Of a stretch of 64,000 nucleotides of DNA, positions 50,990 to 60,087 are shown piece after piece. The DNA is taken from NCBI RefSeq assembly GCF_900111595.1, contig NZ_FOHN01000003.1, forward strand, positions 62,001 through 126,000, given 5' to 3'. The notes under the pieces are model-generated. The model was not told the origin of the DNA. It did not search any database and saw only the letters and a list, made by a program, of their open reading frames with translations. Within the stretch, counting starts at the first letter, position 1. Every line of letters begins with the position of its first letter. The position numbers were made by a program, and so were the translations under genes. The stretch comes from [Clostridium] polysaccharolyticum. Lineage in GTDB: Bacteria > Bacillota > Clostridia > Lachnospirales > Lachnospiraceae.

Positions 50990-52489
50990 TTGGCAGGTCA
51001 GAATAATCAACAAGCCCCAGAGCAAAATATCAGTGAATTATTAAAGGTTAAGAGACAAAAGCTTGCCGATTTACAGGAAGCTGGAAAAGACCCTTTCGTA
51101 ATCACTAAGTATGATGTTACCCATCATTCAGCAGATGTAAAAGAAAACTTTGAAGAAATGGAAGGACAGGAAGTGTCTTTAGCAGGACGTATGATGTTCA
51201 AACGTGTAATGGGTAAGGCATCTTTCTGTAATATTCAGGATTTTAAAGGCCGGATTCAGGCATATGTAGCACGTGATGAAATTGGAGAAGATTCCTACAA
51301 AGATTTCAAAAAATATGATGTGGGTGATATTCTTGGAATCAAAGGTAAGGTATTTAAGACCAAGACAGGAGAAATCTCTATCCATGCAGAAGAGGTTACT
51401 TTGCTTTCAAAGAGCTTACAGGTTCTGCCTGAGAAATATCATGGCTTAACAGATACGGATACAAGATACCGTCAAAGATATGTTGACTTAATCATGAACG
51501 AAGAAGTAAAAGATACTTTTGTAAAACGTTCTCAGATTATCAGCAGTATCCGTCGTTTCCTTGATTCCCAGAACTTTATGGAAGTAGAAACCCCTATGAT
51601 TGTTTCTAACGCTGGTGGTGCAGCAGCCCGTCCATTTGAGACTCACTTCAATGCGTTAGATGAAGACTTAAAGCTTCGTATTTCCCTTGAGTTGTACCTT
51701 AAGAGATTAATCGTTGGGGGAATGGAACGTGTATATGAAATTGGACGTGTATTCCGTAACGAAGGAACAGATGCAAGGCATAATCCGGAGTTTACTCTTA
51801 TGGAATTATATCAGGCATATACAGATTACTATGGCATGATGGATTTAACAGAGAATATGTTTCGTCATGTAGCACAGGAAGTATGTGGTACAACATTAAT
51901 TCCTTATGCAGAAGAAATGATCGATCTTGGCAAGCCTTTCGAAAGAATTACTATGGTAGATGCGGTTAAAAAGTATGCTGGCGTTGATTTTAATGAAATT
52001 AAAACAGCAGAAGAAGCAAAAGCCCTAGCAAAAGAACGTCATGTAGAATTTGAAGAAAGACATACAAAAGGCGATATCCTTAATCTGTTTTTTGAAGAAT
52101 TTGTAGAAGAACATCTAATTCAGCCTACATTTGTAATGGATCATCCAATTGAGATTTCTCCATTGACTAAGAAGAAGCCAGAAAATCCAGATTATGTAGA
52201 ACGTTTTGAGTTGTTTATCTATGGTCGTGAAATGTGTAATGCATATTCCGAGTTAAATGATCCAATTGACCAGAGAGAACGTTTTGCTGCTCAGGAAGAA
52301 GCGTTTGCCGCTGGTGATGAAGAAGCGAACCACACAGATGAAGATTTCTTAAATGCACTTTCCATTGGTATGCCTCCTACAGGTGGTATCGGCTATGGCA
52401 TTGACCGTCTGGTTATGTTATTGACAAATTCTCCTGCAATTAGGGACGTGCTGCTGTTCCCGACGATGAAAAGTTTAGATAATAAATAA
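50990..52489 (+). CDS. lysS: Lysyl-tRNA synthetase, class II
   Basis: The 499-residue enzyme charges tRNA-Lys. An N-terminal OB-fold anticodon domain ([23 protein letters not shown]) precedes the class II core. Motif 1 lies around [19 protein letters not shown], motif 2 is [15 protein letters not shown], and motif 3 is [14 protein letters not shown]. The start is TTG after AAAAGGAGAGA, unusual but well supported. It is co-transcribed with greA and ends before a strong terminator. Confidence 0.97.
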   Translation: MAGQNNQQAPEQNISELLKVKRQKLADLQEAGKDPFVITKYDVTHHSADVKENFEEMEGQEVSLAGRMMFKRVMGKASFCNIQDFKGRIQAYVARDEIGEDSYKDFKKYDVGDILGIKGKVFKTKTGEISIHAEEVTLLSKSLQVLPEKYHGLTDTDTRYRQRYVDLIMNEEVKDTFVKRSQIISSIRRFLDSQNFMEVETPMIVSNAGGAAARPFETHFNALDEDLKLRISLELYLKRLIVGGMERVYEIGRVFRNEGTDARHNPEFTLMELYQAYTDYYGMMDLTENMFRHVAQEVCGTTLIPYAEEMIDLGKPFERITMVDAVKKYAGVDFNEIKTAEEAKALAKERHVEFEERHTKGDILNLFFEEFVEEHLIQPTFVMDHPIEISPLTKKKPENPDYVERFELFIYGREMCNAYSELNDPIDQRERFAAQEEAFAAGDEEANHTDEDFLNALSIGMPPTGGIGYGIDRLVMLLTNSPAIRDVLLFPTMKSLDNK

Positions 52490-52564
52490 AATGTTTTGAA
52501 AGATAGAGGTCAGACAGAAGGCCTTAAACACGTTTAAGTATAGAGAAAACAGCTAAAAATGGTT

Positions 52565-52593
52565 AGAGGAATGGCAAAGGCCATTCCTCTTTT
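52565..52593 (+). terminator. Rho-independent terminator after lysS
   Basis: AGAGGAATGGC pairs perfectly with GCCATTCCTCT around AAAG, followed by TTTT. Confidence 0.93.
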
Positions 52594-52807
52594 GCTGTCA
52601 GGCAGGTAATTTCGATATTCCCATTGTACAAAAAAAATACACCCCAAATTGTTGACTAAGGGGAAAAATGGGCGTATATTATACATAATTAGGGTTACAA
52701 GTAAAAGTTTAGTATTTGCTGAGACTTGAAAAGATATACAAATTTATGGATATACAGGCAAATATACTATATATGGTACGAGAAACACATATAAAGGAGT
52801 TAATTAT
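52594..52807 (+). promoter_or_regulatory. Leader region of the exopolysaccharide locus
   Basis: No ORF was seen in this AT-rich stretch. A TTGAAA at 52726 and several TATAC-like hexamers at 52735-52770 could form a promoter, but spacing is not ideal. The ribosome site AAAGGAG precedes the first gene. Confidence 0.35.
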
Positions 52808-53455
52808 ATGAAAAATGATATGCCAAATGCAAGACCTGCAGATGTATTTTATCGTGACTATATCAAACGGGGAATAGACTTGATAATATCCATTCCTATA
52901 CTTATCATTGCATTAATACCTATGGTGATCATAGCGATAGCCATCAAACTGGATTCTCCAGGTGAAATCCTATTTAAACAAGATAGAATTGGCAAAGACG
53001 GAAAAGTCTTTCGCATGTTAAAATTCCGCTCCATGTGTGTGGGAGCAGAAAAAATTGGTTCGGGAGTTTATTCTGGAAAAGGGGACAGCCGGGTAACGAG
53101 GGTAGGCAAGATTATTCGTGCTACTAGTTTAGACGAACTGCCACAGTTTTTTAATGTCCTAAAAGGAGATATGTCCTTAATAGGACCAAGGCCGCCTCTT
53201 ACTTATCATCCATGGCCAATAGAAGAATATACGGAAGAACAGCGTCACATGTTTGATGTCAGGCCAGGTTTTACAGGATGGGCCCAGATCAATGGAAGAA
53301 AAGGGGTAGAATGGAATCATAGAATTGAATTAAGCGTCTGGTATGTACGTCATGTAAGGTTATGGCTGGATATAAAAATATTTTTTATTACAATCGGAAA
53401 AGTCATAGCCAATTCAGATAATGTGAATACTGGGGAAACCATAAAGAAGGATTAG
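52808..53455 (+). CDS. Initiating phosphoglycosyl transferase (PglC/small WcaJ type)
   Basis: The 215-residue monotopic enzyme transfers a sugar phosphate to undecaprenyl phosphate to start a polysaccharide repeat unit. It has one re-entrant membrane helix (IDLIISIPILIIALIPMVIIAIAIKLDSPG), the catalytic FKQDRIGKDGKVFRMLKFRSM block, LDELPQFFNVLKGDMSLIGPRPP and a C-terminal RPGFTGWAQINGR. It lacks the N-terminal membrane domain of long WbaP/WcaJ enzymes. As the first gene of the locus it fixes the first sugar. Confidence 0.92.
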   Translation: MKNDMPNARPADVFYRDYIKRGIDLIISIPILIIALIPMVIIAIAIKLDSPGEILFKQDRIGKDGKVFRMLKFRSMCVGAEKIGSGVYSGKGDSRVTRVGKIIRATSLDELPQFFNVLKGDMSLIGPRPPLTYHPWPIEEYTEEQRHMFDVRPGFTGWAQINGRKGVEWNHRIELSVWYVRHVRLWLDIKIFFITIGKVIANSDNVNTGETIKKD

Positions 53456-53458
53456 AGT

Positions 53459-54289
53459 ATGTTAAAATTAATGTATATAACAAGTAATTCAGATGTTGCC
53501 AGAATAGTGGAAAATGCTGGAGTTGACCGTATTTTTATAGATATGGAGTACATAGGAAAAGATATTCGGCAGGGGGGAATGGACACAGTCCAAAACCATT
53601 GTACTGTTGAAGATGTAAGAAGAATCAGAAAGGTTATCAGCAAAGCACAGCTGATGGTTCGTGTGAATCCCATTCATGATGCTGCAAGGGAGTATGATTC
53701 TTCCGAGAAAGAGATAGAAGCAGTAATTGCTGCTGGAGCAGACCTGATAATGCTGCCATATTTCCAGACTGCTAAGGAGCTAGAACGGTTTATAAAGATT
53801 GTGGACGGCAGAGCAAGGGTATTTCCACTGCTTGAAAGCAAGAAAGCTTTGGAAAATATTGATGAAATATTAGAAGTACCAGGAATTGATGAAATTCATA
53901 TTGGGCTTAATGATCTTTCACTGGAACTGAAAAAGAAATTCATGTTTGAACTTCTTGCAGATGGAACCGTTGAAATGTTATGCGAAAAGTTCAGAAAAAA
54001 AGGCATTCCTTATGGTTATGGAGGAATTGGAAGACTTGGTAAAGGAGATCTTCCAGCAGAATACATAATAAAGGAACATTATCGTTTGGGCAGTACTTGT
54101 GCAATTTTAAGCAGAAGTTTTTGTAATACGAATATTATTACAGAACTGGATCAGATAAAGAAGATTTTTGAAGTGGGGCTCAAAGAGATACGGAATTTAG
54201 AGAAAGAATGTATGGAAGCTCAGAATTATTTTGAGGAAAATAAAAGAATGGTGCAAGAGAAGATAAAAGAAATAGCGGGGATAAGATAA
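53459..54289 (+). CDS. HpcH/HpaI aldolase-family protein
   Basis: The 276-residue TIM-barrel protein has aldolase/citrate-lyase motifs: VDRIFIDMEYIGKD at the N-terminus, LMVRVNP, AGADLIMLPYFQTAKE, VFPLLESKKAL with the metal-binding Glu, and IDEIHIGLNDLS. Class II aldolases of this type join or split pyruvate (or related 2-keto acids) and an aldehyde. It is unusual in an exopolysaccharide locus; with the D-2-hydroxyacid dehydrogenase two genes on it may make an acidic sugar substituent. That is inference. It lies three bases after the phosphoglycosyl transferase gene. Confidence 0.82.
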   Translation: MLKLMYITSNSDVARIVENAGVDRIFIDMEYIGKDIRQGGMDTVQNHCTVEDVRRIRKVISKAQLMVRVNPIHDAAREYDSSEKEIEAVIAAGADLIMLPYFQTAKELERFIKIVDGRARVFPLLESKKALENIDEILEVPGIDEIHIGLNDLSLELKKKFMFELLADGTVEMLCEKFRKKGIPYGYGGIGRLGKGDLPAEYIIKEHYRLGSTCAILSRSFCNTNIITELDQIKKIFEVGLKEIRNLEKECMEAQNYFEENKRMVQEKIKEIAGIR

Positions 54290-55258
54290 ATGATTTTTTT
54301 TATAACATTTTTAAGATGCTTAGCAGCTTGTTTTATAACAAATTCACATTATACAGGAATATATCCAACAGATTTAATAGCCAATGGAGGGTTAATTGGA
54401 GACGTGCTGTTTTTTGCTGTTTCGGGGTATTGTCTGTATAACGTAAAACTATCTTTTCCAAAATGGTATGGAAAACGATTATATAGAGTGTATCCACCAG
54501 TACTTATTATGACTGCTGTGTATATGCTGTGTGGTGCTTATAGTTTGGCTGACCATGGTATTCGATGGTGGTATCTTTATCCTACTTACTATCATTTTGT
54601 GGCATCTATTGTTGTGTTGTACATTCCATATTATTTCTGCATGAAACTGGATGGGTTAAAAAAGCATCTGCTTTTTCTTATGGGTGTGGTTGCGATTATT
54701 AGCTTATTGCTGTATCTTACGGTTTATGATAAAAGCTATTATCATATAGACAAAGTAAGAGAACCTTTAATTCGTTTTTTATTTATGGAATGTATGCTGT
54801 TAGGAGCATGGTTCCGGCAAAATGATAAACGGTTTCGGAATCAGTTTAAACGTTATTATCCATTTGTAACTGTGGGAATTTTTATGCTGTATTTTGCCAG
54901 CAAACTGATATTTTCCAGAAGAGAAAGTCTTTCTAAATTACAGTTTCTTAATTGGATTGCAATCGTTTGCCTGCTTATATACATCTTTATCACTTTTGCG
55001 TCCTTAGATGAAAAGCTTGAAAAGTTACCTGCATGGAGTAAAAAAGGTATTTCTTTTGTTTCTGATATTACTTTAGAGATTTATCTGGTTCAATACGTAT
55101 TAATTGATTTAATTCGTCCTTTTGGCCGTTTTCCATTAAATTGGTTTATCCTTACAGGTGTGATACTTTTACTGGCTTATCTGCTTCATGTCATTTGTAA
55201 CCTGTTTTATAAAGTTGTAGAGAAAATGGCAAAAAGACTGGGAGGGAAGGAACGATGA
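54290..55258 (+). CDS. Acyltransferase family 3 (OafA-like) membrane protein
   Basis: The 322-residue protein has about ten hydrophobic helices and the family opening LRCLAACFITNSHY, with the conserved His, followed by FFAVSGYCLYN and an Arg-rich loop (KWYGKRLYRVYPP). Such enzymes add O-acyl groups to surface polysaccharides. It starts directly at the stop codon of the aldolase gene and overlaps the dehydrogenase gene by 4 bases. The acyl group and sugar are not predictable. Confidence 0.85.
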   Translation: MIFFITFLRCLAACFITNSHYTGIYPTDLIANGGLIGDVLFFAVSGYCLYNVKLSFPKWYGKRLYRVYPPVLIMTAVYMLCGAYSLADHGIRWWYLYPTYYHFVASIVVLYIPYYFCMKLDGLKKHLLFLMGVVAIISLLLYLTVYDKSYYHIDKVREPLIRFLFMECMLLGAWFRQNDKRFRNQFKRYYPFVTVGIFMLYFASKLIFSRRESLSKLQFLNWIAIVCLLIYIFITFASLDEKLEKLPAWSKKGISFVSDITLEIYLVQYVLIDLIRPFGRFPLNWFILTGVILLLAYLLHVICNLFYKVVEKMAKRLGGKER

Positions 55259-56148
55259 ACATACTGATAACTGGAGCATGGCAGCAGGCATTGGAATATA
55301 CAGACAGACTAAAAGAGAAAGGGCATGAAGTTGTTTTTCTTCAGTATGAAAAAGATTCGCTGCCTTGTGAATACGAGTGGGTAGAAGGGATTATAGGAAA
55401 TGGGATCTTTTTGTCTCATTCTGTTGAAAAATTTACAAACTTAAGATATGTTCAGCTTACTTCCGCAGGATACGATAGAGTTCCCATGGATTACATAAAA
55501 GAAAAAGGCATCACAATACATAATGCCAGAGGGGTTTATAGTGCACCTATGGCAGAGTATGCGGCTGCAGGAGTGCTAAGTCTTTATAAGGAGCAGAAAT
55601 CCTTCTTAGAAAATCAGAAAAAGCACATTTGGGATAAAAAGCGGAATTTGAAAGAACTTTGTGGACAAACGGTCTGTATTGTTGGCTGTGGTTCAGTTGG
55701 ATGTGAGTGCGCAAAAAGGTTTCAGGCATTTGGCTGTAATATAACAGGTGTTGATTTGTATGAAACAGGGTATGAGGCATTTTCTTGTATGTATACAATG
55801 GATAGGCTGAAAGAGGCACTGGAAAAAGCAGATATCGTAGTTCTTACTTTGCCATTGACAAATGAAACTAGGCATATGATGAACAAGAGTACATTTGCTA
55901 GCATGAAGGCTGGATCTGTTATTGTAAACATTGCCAGAGGTGCTTTGATTAAGACTGAAGATTTAGTAGAGGCATTAGAAGAAAAGCTATTTGGAGCGGT
56001 ATTAGATGTATTTGAAGAAGAGCCGCTTGGCGATAGCCCTCTATGGGACATGGAACATGTAATAATCACGCCACACAACAGTTTTGTTGGCAGTGGCAAT
56101 AATAAGAGAATGAGTGAAGTAATAATAAATAATTTGGAGAATGTTTAA
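55255..56148 (+). CDS. D-2-hydroxyacid dehydrogenase family protein
   Basis: The 297-residue protein has an NAD-binding Rossmann domain, VCIVGCGSVGCECAKRFQAFG (near residue 141), flanked by the catalytic-domain halves. LTLPLTNETRHMMN, VNIARGALI (with the catalytic Arg) and EPLGDSPLWDMEHVIITPHNS (with the Glu and His) follow the family order. It would reduce a 2-keto acid to a D-2-hydroxyacid or the reverse. Together with the HpcH/HpaI protein it suggests local synthesis of a hydroxyacid or keto-acid decoration. Confidence 0.88.
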   Translation: MNILITGAWQQALEYTDRLKEKGHEVVFLQYEKDSLPCEYEWVEGIIGNGIFLSHSVEKFTNLRYVQLTSAGYDRVPMDYIKEKGITIHNARGVYSAPMAEYAAAGVLSLYKEQKSFLENQKKHIWDKKRNLKELCGQTVCIVGCGSVGCECAKRFQAFGCNITGVDLYETGYEAFSCMYTMDRLKEALEKADIVVLTLPLTNETRHMMNKSTFASMKAGSVIVNIARGALIKTEDLVEALEEKLFGAVLDVFEEEPLGDSPLWDMEHVIITPHNSFVGSGNNKRMSEVIINNLENV

Positions 56149-56149
56149 T

Positions 56150-57256
56150 ATGAGAATATTGGTTGTATCACCGAAAAATAAAACAGTATTTAACTTCCGT
56201 GGCGATCTGATTAAGGATATGATTGCAAAAGGAAATGAAGTATATGTAACTGGACCAAACAGGGACTTTGTAGAAGACATTATGGCGTTAGGCGTAAAGG
56301 AGTTTATTGAGGTTCCTTTTGTAAAGGATAATACAAGTGTTTCTGGTGATATGTCATATCTAAAGAAACTAAAAGGTGTGATGAAAAGGATTCAGCCAGA
56401 GCTGGTATTTGGGTATACGATTAAACCTGTTATTTATGGAAGTTTTGCAGCAAAATCCTGTGGGATTAAAAAGGTTTACCCAATGGTTACTGGACTTGGA
56501 AGAGTTTATGCATCAGACAGCTTAAAAACAAAGCTGGTCAGACAGATTTCTAAAATGTTATATCAGAGGGCATTTAAAGGATGTAATAAGGTTATTTTCC
56601 AAAACCCTGATGATGTAAAAGAGTTTGTAGCAGGGAATTACCTTCCAGAAAGCAAATGTGAAGTGGTAAATGGCTCAGGTGTGAATATGGAACGTTTTTA
56701 TAGAAGTGATATTCCAGAAAAGCCAGTTTTCCTTATGGTAAGCCGTATTATAAAAGAAAAAGGTGTCCTTGATTTTGCAAAGGCAGCAAGGATTGTCAAG
56801 AAAAAAGTGCCAGAGGCAAGATTTATTGTTCTTGGAGGTTATGATAGTAGCATTGGAGCACTTAAGGAAGAAGATATTCGAGAGTATGTAGAAGATGGCA
56901 GCATTGAATTACCTGGTGAAGTAAAAGATCCTGTATCTTTTTATGGACAGAGTTCGGTTTTTGTTCTTCCGTCTTATTATAGGGAAGGACTTCCTCGTAC
57001 CATTTTAGAAGGCATGTCTTGTGGCCGTCCAGTGATTACCACTGATTGGACAGGCTGCAGGGAGCCAATTGCAGATGGGGTAAATGGTTATCTTGTACCA
57101 ATTAAGAAGCCGGAAATACTGGCTGAAAAAATGTACCAGCTGGCTACAGATAGAAAGAAAGTTCTGGAAATGTCAGATGCTGCTTATAGAATATGTCAAG
57201 AAAAATATGACGTGAAAATTATTAATCAGCAGATGAGAAAGATAATGGGGTATTAA
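56150..57256 (+). CDS. Glycosyltransferase family 4 protein
   Basis: The 368-residue GT-B enzyme has an N-terminal acceptor domain (FNFRGDLIKDMIAKGNEVYVTGP) and a C-terminal donor domain with SRIIKEKGVLDFAKAARIV, SYYREGLPRTILEGMSCGRPVITT (the E-x7-E motif) and a closing REPIADGVNGYLV. This resembles capsule galactosyl- or N-acetylgalactosaminyl-transferases. The ATG at 56150 is chosen because TTGGAGA is correctly spaced from it, not from the ATG 9 bases earlier. Donor and acceptor are unknown. Confidence 0.9.
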   Translation: MRILVVSPKNKTVFNFRGDLIKDMIAKGNEVYVTGPNRDFVEDIMALGVKEFIEVPFVKDNTSVSGDMSYLKKLKGVMKRIQPELVFGYTIKPVIYGSFAAKSCGIKKVYPMVTGLGRVYASDSLKTKLVRQISKMLYQRAFKGCNKVIFQNPDDVKEFVAGNYLPESKCEVVNGSGVNMERFYRSDIPEKPVFLMVSRIIKEKGVLDFAKAARIVKKKVPEARFIVLGGYDSSIGALKEEDIREYVEDGSIELPGEVKDPVSFYGQSSVFVLPSYYREGLPRTILEGMSCGRPVITTDWTGCREPIADGVNGYLVPIKKPEILAEKMYQLATDRKKVLEMSDAAYRICQEKYDVKIINQQMRKIMGY

Positions 57257-57259
57257 GTT

Positions 57260-57817
57260 ATGTCAAGACATCAGATAGGAAATATAGTATCGGTTGCTTA
57301 TTCTCTAGTACGCCTAAGTTTAAAGAAATTAATAGGTGGAGGAAGAATTAAAAGTGGTATTATAGAGAGAATTTCACCTAATGTGGTGATTGATGTTGAT
57401 TCAAAATCCAAGCTGTTTCTTGGAGAACGTGTAAGGATTCATTCTGGTTCAAGACTGACAGCGGCAAAAGGTGGAAAAATTGAATTAGGAAAAAATGTTC
57501 GTATTAATAATAACTGCCGTATTGCATGTCGGGAACACATTGTAGTGGAAGATGGAGTTGAATTTGGACCTGGTGTGCTTGTGTATGATCATGATCATAA
57601 ATTTGATGCCAAGTCAGGGGTATCTGAAAAAGAATATCATACTGCCCCCGTCAAAATTGGTAAGAAAACATGGATAGGTGCCAATACGGTTATTCTTAGA
57701 GGAACAGAAATTGGAGCAAACTGTGTTGTAGGAGCTGGTTCCGTATTACATGGAAAATATCCGGATAATGTGGTAATAACCCAGCCAAAGGAAACAAAGA
57801 TAAAACCAATAAGTTAA
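57260..57817 (+). CDS. Left-handed beta-helix acetyltransferase
   Basis: The 185-residue protein is built of hexapeptide repeats (IELGKNVRINNNCRIACREHIVVEDGVEFGPGVLVYDHDHKFD, then IGKKTWIGANTVILRGTEIGANCVVGAGSVL), giving the WbbJ/maltose O-acetyltransferase fold. The catalytic His is expected in YDHDHKF. It should O-acetylate a sugar of the polymer in the cytoplasm. It follows the glycosyltransferase after three bases. Confidence 0.9.
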   Translation: MSRHQIGNIVSVAYSLVRLSLKKLIGGGRIKSGIIERISPNVVIDVDSKSKLFLGERVRIHSGSRLTAAKGGKIELGKNVRINNNCRIACREHIVVEDGVEFGPGVLVYDHDHKFDAKSGVSEKEYHTAPVKIGKKTWIGANTVILRGTEIGANCVVGAGSVLHGKYPDNVVITQPKETKIKPIS

Positions 57818-57848
57818 GAGAAAATAAGTAAGAGAAAAGGAGTAGCAC

Positions 57849-59036
57849 GTGAAAAGAATACTATTTGTTACGGATAAAAATGTATTAACTACATCGGGGG
57901 AATTAAGGTTAATAAAGAATCGGGCAGAGGTGCTGTATCAGAAATATGGAGTAAGTACAGATTTTCTTGCTTTGCAGAAAGCGGGCAGAATCCATTCTGA
58001 TGCAAGAGAAAAAATTCAGGCAGGGGGAAGCATGAAAATAATTCCTTATAGTCTGAAAAATCCAATAAAAGCTATGGTGGCATTTGCTTCTATGAAAAAA
58101 AGTGTAGCTAAGGAATTAGAAAAAGGTGAGTATTGGGCGGTTGTATATTCGGGAATAGGAATGTCTCGGGTTACAAAAGCCATTAAAAAGAAATTTGGCA
58201 TATTTTCTATTGTGGATATGCACGGTTCACAAGAAGATATCATTGAGGCAGGGCGTAATGGAACATTTTTAAGACGGATGTTTCTGCAGTTTTTATATCG
58301 TTTTGATGTGTCATGTCTTAAAAATGCATTTCCTTATATGGATGGATGCTTTGCAGTAACAGAGGCGCTGGAAATGTATATCCGTAAGAAATATCCAGTT
58401 AATAGCCAGATTGCATTTTATCATGTTCCATGTGCAACTATGAGTTATGCACCTAGTGAAAAAGAATATGAAAGCAATCGTGAAAAATACAGATTAAAAT
58501 ATGGGATAAAAGAGGATGAAATCGTATTTATCTATTCTGGTGGAGTTTCTAGCTGGCAGTGTATTGAAGAAACAATTGAGTTGTATAGGAAGATTGAAAA
58601 GCAGATAAAACGAAAAACCAGAATGCTGATTTTTTCGCATAATATAAAAGAAATAAATAAGCTGATTACTTCAGAGGACAGTATTATTACGGATAGTTAT
58701 ACAGCAGATGAATTGAAGAAAGCACTGAATGCAGGAGACTATGCATTTATGTTAAGAAAAGACTGTGTAACCAACAATGTTGCGTTTCCAAATAAGTTTC
58801 TGGAATATGTGCAAAGTGGGATGAAGATGATTGCAACGCCTCATGTACACGATATTGCAAAGCAGATAGAGCAGAATAAAGCAGGATATTTATATAACTT
58901 TGAAGAAGATATTTCAATGCTTTTAAAGTATGTAGAAGAAAATTTTGGAGCTGATCCAGATTATGCCATAATCAATAAAATTCTTAGATATAACAGTTTT
59001 GAAGAAAGATTACAAGAACTGGTTTCTGATCTTTAA
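57849..59036 (+). CDS. Glycosyltransferase, GT-B fold
   Basis: The 395-residue protein starts at GTG after AAAAGGAGTAG. The N-terminal part reads KRILFVTDKNVLTTSGELRLIKNRAEVL and the C-terminal donor part includes VFIYSGGVSSWQCIEETIELY and KFLEYVQSGMKMIATPHVHDIAKQIEQNKAGYL, typical of GT4-like enzymes though the E-x7-E motif is weak. It probably adds one sugar of the repeat unit. It is separated from the next gene by 26 bases. Confidence 0.82.
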   Translation: MKRILFVTDKNVLTTSGELRLIKNRAEVLYQKYGVSTDFLALQKAGRIHSDAREKIQAGGSMKIIPYSLKNPIKAMVAFASMKKSVAKELEKGEYWAVVYSGIGMSRVTKAIKKKFGIFSIVDMHGSQEDIIEAGRNGTFLRRMFLQFLYRFDVSCLKNAFPYMDGCFAVTEALEMYIRKKYPVNSQIAFYHVPCATMSYAPSEKEYESNREKYRLKYGIKEDEIVFIYSGGVSSWQCIEETIELYRKIEKQIKRKTRMLIFSHNIKEINKLITSEDSIITDSYTADELKKALNAGDYAFMLRKDCVTNNVAFPNKFLEYVQSGMKMIATPHVHDIAKQIEQNKAGYLYNFEEDISMLLKYVEENFGADPDYAIINKILRYNSFEERLQELVSDL

Positions 59037-59062
59037 AGGAACTTTGGATTGGAGAGAGTTAT

Positions 59063-60082
59063 ATGAAGAACATTTATATTACAGTTGATTTAGAATGTCA
59101 CGATATTGTGCATAGAAATCAGTACATAGAGGGAAAATATAAAAACGGTGTGTGTGGTCTTGAACATATTTTACGTTTAGGAAAGGAATTAAATATACCG
59201 ATTAATTTTTTCTTTGATATGGTGGAAGCAAAAGAATATGGAGAAGAATATGCAAAAGATATTATTGAGTTAATACATAAATACAATCAGCATGTTTATT
59301 TACATTTACATCCGGACTATGTATCGGGAGATCATGAGAAAAGCTTTTTCTGGCAATATAATTATCAGGATAAAAAAGAGATACTTCAGTATGGATTTGA
59401 TTTGTTTCAAAGACTTTTGGGACATGAACCAAAAGCTTTTCGGATTGGACGATATGGAGCAGATGAAGAGATGTATGATGCAATGAAGGAAATGGGAATA
59501 AGTCTTGTAGATTTGTCTTATAGCAGTGGAAGTTCCAAAATGTGCCATTTGGGGCGTGATACTGCAAAGGTGGATAATGCCATTATCAGATTTAAGGGAC
59601 AAACACTGTTTCCAAATACCCGTTATCGTGCCATACAGTTTGGGCGTAAAAGCAAACTGATAAACTTAGATACCAATGATTCAACTTTCAATGAATATAG
59701 GCGTTTTCTTGATAAGAATGAATTAGGGCAGATTACACTTACCATGCATTCATGGAATTTTATCAAAAAGTACTTCTTTTCAAAGAATTATGTTTCATTG
59801 GATAAAAGGGCAGAAAAGAAATTTAGAAAAATGATCTCTTATGGAAAGAAAAAAGGATATGTATTTTCGGACTTTACAGAAAATCCCCCAGTGGTGGGAA
59901 AGGAAAGAGATCAGGTAATTGATTTGTGTACTGGTCTTTCAGGAAAAGTCCAGATGTTATGTAATAACTTTTTGAGGTTTCAGAAAATAGGCCGGTTAAA
60001 TAAGAAGTACTTTGCAGTTTATGCTATATTTTATATTTTAATTATTCTGATTTGTATAGCAGTTATATGGAATATGAGGTGA
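59063..60082 (+). CDS. Polysaccharide-deacetylase-like protein with a C-terminal membrane helix
   Basis: The 339-residue protein opens with NIYITVDLECHD, matching the first metal motif of NodB-type deacetylases. HVYLHLHPDYV holds the His metal ligands, and FRIGRYGADEEMYDAMKEMGI follows the expected motif 3. A single hydrophobic helix near residues 318-337 (YFAVYAIFYILIILICIAVIW) anchors it. It may deacetylate the nascent polymer or lipid-linked unit. The circularly spaced motifs are imperfect, so activity is uncertain. It overlaps the start of the next gene. Confidence 0.72.
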   Translation: MKNIYITVDLECHDIVHRNQYIEGKYKNGVCGLEHILRLGKELNIPINFFFDMVEAKEYGEEYAKDIIELIHKYNQHVYLHLHPDYVSGDHEKSFFWQYNYQDKKEILQYGFDLFQRLLGHEPKAFRIGRYGADEEMYDAMKEMGISLVDLSYSSGSSKMCHLGRDTAKVDNAIIRFKGQTLFPNTRYRAIQFGRKSKLINLDTNDSTFNEYRRFLDKNELGQITLTMHSWNFIKKYFFSKNYVSLDKRAEKKFRKMISYGKKKGYVFSDFTENPPVVGKERDQVIDLCTGLSGKVQMLCNNFLRFQKIGRLNKKYFAVYAIFYILIILICIAVIWNMR

Positions 60083-60087
60083 AACAG

